Positions 62,239 to 64,000 of a stretch of 64,000 bases of DNA are shown here, piece by piece; the stretch's first letter is position 1; each line of letters begins with the position of its first letter. The position numbers and the translations under genes were made by a program. The stretch comes from Draconibacterium mangrovi_A (GTDB lineage Bacteria > Bacteroidota > Bacteroidia > Bacteroidales > Prolixibacteraceae). Location: the NCBI RefSeq assembly GCF_037646455.1, contig NZ_JBBIXN010000010.1, positions 17,002 through 81,001 of the forward strand, given 5' to 3'. The notes beneath the pieces were generated by a model. The model made no database searches, was not told the origin of the DNA, and was given only the letters and a program-made list of their open reading frames with translations.

Positions 62239-63069
62239 ATGAAACAATTTAATCATATAAAACTTGTTGCGATCATTCTCAGTTTGCTGCTGATTTACAG
62301 CTGCAAGCACAAAAACAACAGCTGGGAAATAAAGGGAAAAGGTATTGAGAACGAACAGGTTTACCTTTGCCAGGTCGATCTCATTGACGGAGATACAGTA
62401 ATCGACTCTACACGTGTCGAAAAAGGTAAGTTTTCGTTTAGCGGTACTAATCCGGATGAGCGTCTTCAACCCTATAAGATACTGAGCAAAGGCAAGCAAC
62501 ATGTTGCCATTGATGTTTTGATTGCCAACGGAGAACAACTTCAGGTAGCTGTAAAAGACGAGTATGATATCAACTTTTCGGGAACACCAATTTCGAAAAC
62601 CTACAATAAATTCCTCGACTTCAGAAAAAATGAGCTGGATAATCTTAAGGAATTCAGGCAGGTTCTTTCAGACAGTTCCCTTACAGAAGATCAGATAAAT
62701 ACGAAGATGCTGATATACAAAGAGAAAATGCAGGAATTGGAGAACGAGAAGATTGAATTTTTGAAATCGATACAGAATCCTGAACTGAACAGTTTCCTGG
62801 TATTGCATGAAGCGGTAACTTCGGGAGTGATTGAAAAGGAAGTTTTTGATAAATATGTGAAGGCTTTAACCCCCGAGGGGTCGATGACAAAGAACGGACA
62901 CAAAATGCACCAGATTTATGAAGTCTTTGATTCATACGCCTTAAGTCGCGAACTCGATCTTTTAGATTCTGCCACTGTTCGTTCGAGATACAATCAACTG
63001 GACAGCGAAAACAAAAATTCGGAATTTGCCAGGCAGGTTTTAAAAAGCATCGAGCAGGCGAAAAAGTAA
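62239..63069 (+). CDS. DUF4369-containing lipoprotein without thioredoxin domain
   Basis: 276 residues: lipoprotein signal (LSLLLIYSC, lipidated Cys22), a DUF4369 beta-sandwich (WEIKGKGIENEQVYLCQVD, IDSTRVEKGKFSFSGTN; about 30-125), then a helical region (FLDFRKNELDNLKEF, NTKMLIYKEKMQELENEKIEFLKSI partly quoted). In most relatives DUF4369 precedes a thioredoxin-like domain with CxxC; here the protein ends at KSIEQAKK with no CxxC. Surface or periplasmic location; function unknown. Confidence 0.78.
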   Translation: MKQFNHIKLVAIILSLLLIYSCKHKNNSWEIKGKGIENEQVYLCQVDLIDGDTVIDSTRVEKGKFSFSGTNPDERLQPYKILSKGKQHVAIDVLIANGEQLQVAVKDEYDINFSGTPISKTYNKFLDFRKNELDNLKEFRQVLSDSSLTEDQINTKMLIYKEKMQELENEKIEFLKSIQNPELNSFLVLHEAVTSGVIEKEVFDKYVKALTPEGSMTKNGHKMHQIYEVFDSYALSRELDLLDSATVRSRYNQLDSENKNSEFARQVLKSIEQAKK

Positions 63070-63116
63070 TTTTACAGCTATATTTCAATCCCTGAATCAG
63101 GTTTGTAGCCATTGAA

Positions 63117-63147
63117 TTTATATTATCGCATACAATTATTAACTTTG
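63117..63147 (+). promoter_or_regulatory. Promoter of the cold-shock protein gene with long leader
   Basis: TTTA (63117-63120), 19-nt spacer, TAACTTTG (63140-63147): perfect -7, one mismatch in -33. The start is about 63154, giving a leader near 165 nt, as is typical for cold-shock mRNAs whose 5' UTR refolds with temperature. No ORF in the leader. Confidence 0.55.
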
Positions 63148-63320
63148 TAGTCCGGGCAACCGGTTTTTATTGGATCGTCTTTTAACATTGCTTTGTTTCG
63201 CTATCGCCTCGCGAATCTTCTCAGCGTGTAAACCGACCTCAAAATTAACTTTCTTGTTCGGGTAAAAAAGAGACCATTATTGGGCTCATGACATCAGATA
63301 GAATTAAAAAATAATATTGA

Positions 63321-63767
63321 ATGGGTAGATCATCAGCATCTTTTAACAAAAAAGAATTAGAAAAAAAACGAGCACAAAAGAAAAAAGAAAAACAAAAGCG
63401 CAAAGAAGAGCGCAAAGCCAATAGCGGCGGTAATTCGTTAGACGACATGATTGCTTACGTCGATGAAAACGGAGTAATCACCAGTGAAGCTCCCGATCCG
63501 GATAAAAAAGAGGAAATTGATGCGAGCGAAATTCTCGTTTCAACACCTAAAAAAGGAGAAGAGGAAGAGGAAATATTACAGGGCCGGGTAGAGCATTTTA
63601 ATGCCGATAAAGGTTACGGTTTTATAAAAGACCTGTCGAATGGAGAAAAATATTTTTTCCATATCAGTGAAGCCTTTCCAAACATTACCGAAGGCAATAA
63701 AGTAACATTTGACCTTGAAAAAGGAACCCGCGGACTTAATGCCGTTAAAATTCAGGCTGTAGAATAA
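63321..63767 (+). CDS. Cold-shock domain protein with basic N-terminal extension
   Basis: 148 residues. The first 35 are strongly basic (SFNKKELEKKRAQKKKEKQK), followed by an acidic linker and a C-terminal cold-shock domain (about 82-148) with RNP1-like KGYGFIKDL and RNP2-like KYFFHISEAF. It binds single-stranded RNA or DNA, probably as an RNA chaperone. The long basic tail distinguishes it from the ~65-residue CspA type. Preceded by a long untranslated leader. Confidence 0.9.
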   Translation: MGRSSASFNKKELEKKRAQKKKEKQKRKEERKANSGGNSLDDMIAYVDENGVITSEAPDPDKKEEIDASEILVSTPKKGEEEEEILQGRVEHFNADKGYGFIKDLSNGEKYFFHISEAFPNITEGNKVTFDLEKGTRGLNAVKIQAVE

Positions 63768-63822
63768 GTATATTCAAAATCATAACCGGCCAACCAATCG
63801 GGCAACTCCTGTCTGACCGGAG

Positions 63823-63866
63823 AATAAGGATTCTATCGTTTTCAAAAAAGATAGAATCCTTATTTT
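63823..63866. terminator. Terminator after the cold-shock gene
   Basis: Perfect 15-bp inverted repeat (63823-63837 / 63850-63864) with a 12-nt loop and flanking T/A runs, functional in either direction. Confidence 0.8.
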
Positions 63867-63880
63867 GTAAATGCCTGTAA

Positions 63881-63910
63881 CAAAACTGCCGGCTCAATCG
63901 AACCGGCAGT
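63881..63910 (-). terminator. Terminator for a minus-strand gene entering from the right
   Basis: Minus strand: perfect 8-bp stem ACTGCCGG / CCGGCAGT (63910-63903 with 63892-63885), 10-nt loop, followed by TTTTG. It implies a convergent gene beyond the window. Confidence 0.6.
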
Positions 63911-64000
63911 CTGTATTTGTAGTTTTTAACGTCAGTTCGACATAAGAAACACAATAATTTATTAGAAAAGAAACAAGGTTTTGTTTATATTTAAGTATCT

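Overview
The window looks like a chromosomal segment of a Bacteroidota bacterium, most likely an order Marinilabiliales/Prolixibacteraceae-type organism (the lineage is inferred from gene content only). Supporting signs: a flexirubin/aryl-polyene type pigment cluster with a tyrosine ammonia-lyase, a short (288 aa) housekeeping sigma factor, a FeoA-FeoB fusion, DUF5686/DUF5916/DUF4369/DUF4230 proteins, LytS/LytTR two-component pairs, and repeated promoters of the Bacteroidota form TTTG-N18..21-TAnnTTTG. Nearly all of it is ordinary, densely packed chromosomal DNA; no phage, integrase or intact insertion sequence was seen.

Layout. 1-8056: pigment biosynthesis cluster in two divergent arms that leave from back-to-back promoters at 5347-5410; the left arm (minus) carries the ammonia-lyase, FabG, two ketosynthases and a ketosynthase-like protein cut by the window edge, the right arm (plus) an acyl carrier protein, LpxL-like acyltransferase, methyltransferase and hotdog dehydratase. 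8111-12014: two outer-membrane proteins. 12157-13446: tRNA-Arg(ACG) with its terminator, a thiamine-binding-type protein and an unknown protein. 13534-16250: ferrous iron uptake. 16230-24698: rpe, rpoD, the threonine operon (thrA, an apgM-type putative homoserine kinase, thrC), recA and bcp. 24853-28020: SPOR protein, clpS, nfeD, floA. 28081-29122: a 1 kb gap with three near-identical putative small RNA genes in tandem and a decayed C-terminal piece of a GH5 glycosidase. 29123-33992: ATP-cone/nuclease fusion, a LytS/LytTR pair and small membrane or TPR proteins. 34036-37546: histidine degradation (ftcD, hutI) and a small ferredoxin. 37756-41407: glycosyltransferase, OmpH/Skp, proline dehydrogenase, nitroreductase. 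41675-48155: xylose utilisation (regulator, xylB, xylA, symporter, polyol/xylitol-type dehydrogenase). 48156-48579: gap with a fourth putative small RNA. 48579-52597: MATE exporter and a DUF5916 protein. 53085-56655: biotin-dependent acyl-CoA carboxylase. 56880-61355: dicarboxylate/glutamate symporter, a second LytS/LytTR pair and a serine-hydrolase homologue without catalytic residues. 61445-63767: DUF4230, DUF4369 and cold-shock proteins.

The most noteworthy unexplained structure is the tandem array of three ~85 nt units at 28182, 28448 and 28720. Each has its own TAnnTTTG box exactly 3 nt upstream and its own terminator hairpin, while the ~180 nt spacers are unrelated. A separate putative RNA at 48451-48580 contains several short stretches complementary to these units. 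Other points worth attention are a 13-nt element shared by the xylR and xylB promoters (candidate operator), a start-codon correction for the ammonia-lyase, and several genes too short or too truncated for a simple ORF scan (ferredoxin, GH5 remnant, edge ketosynthase, short ORFs).
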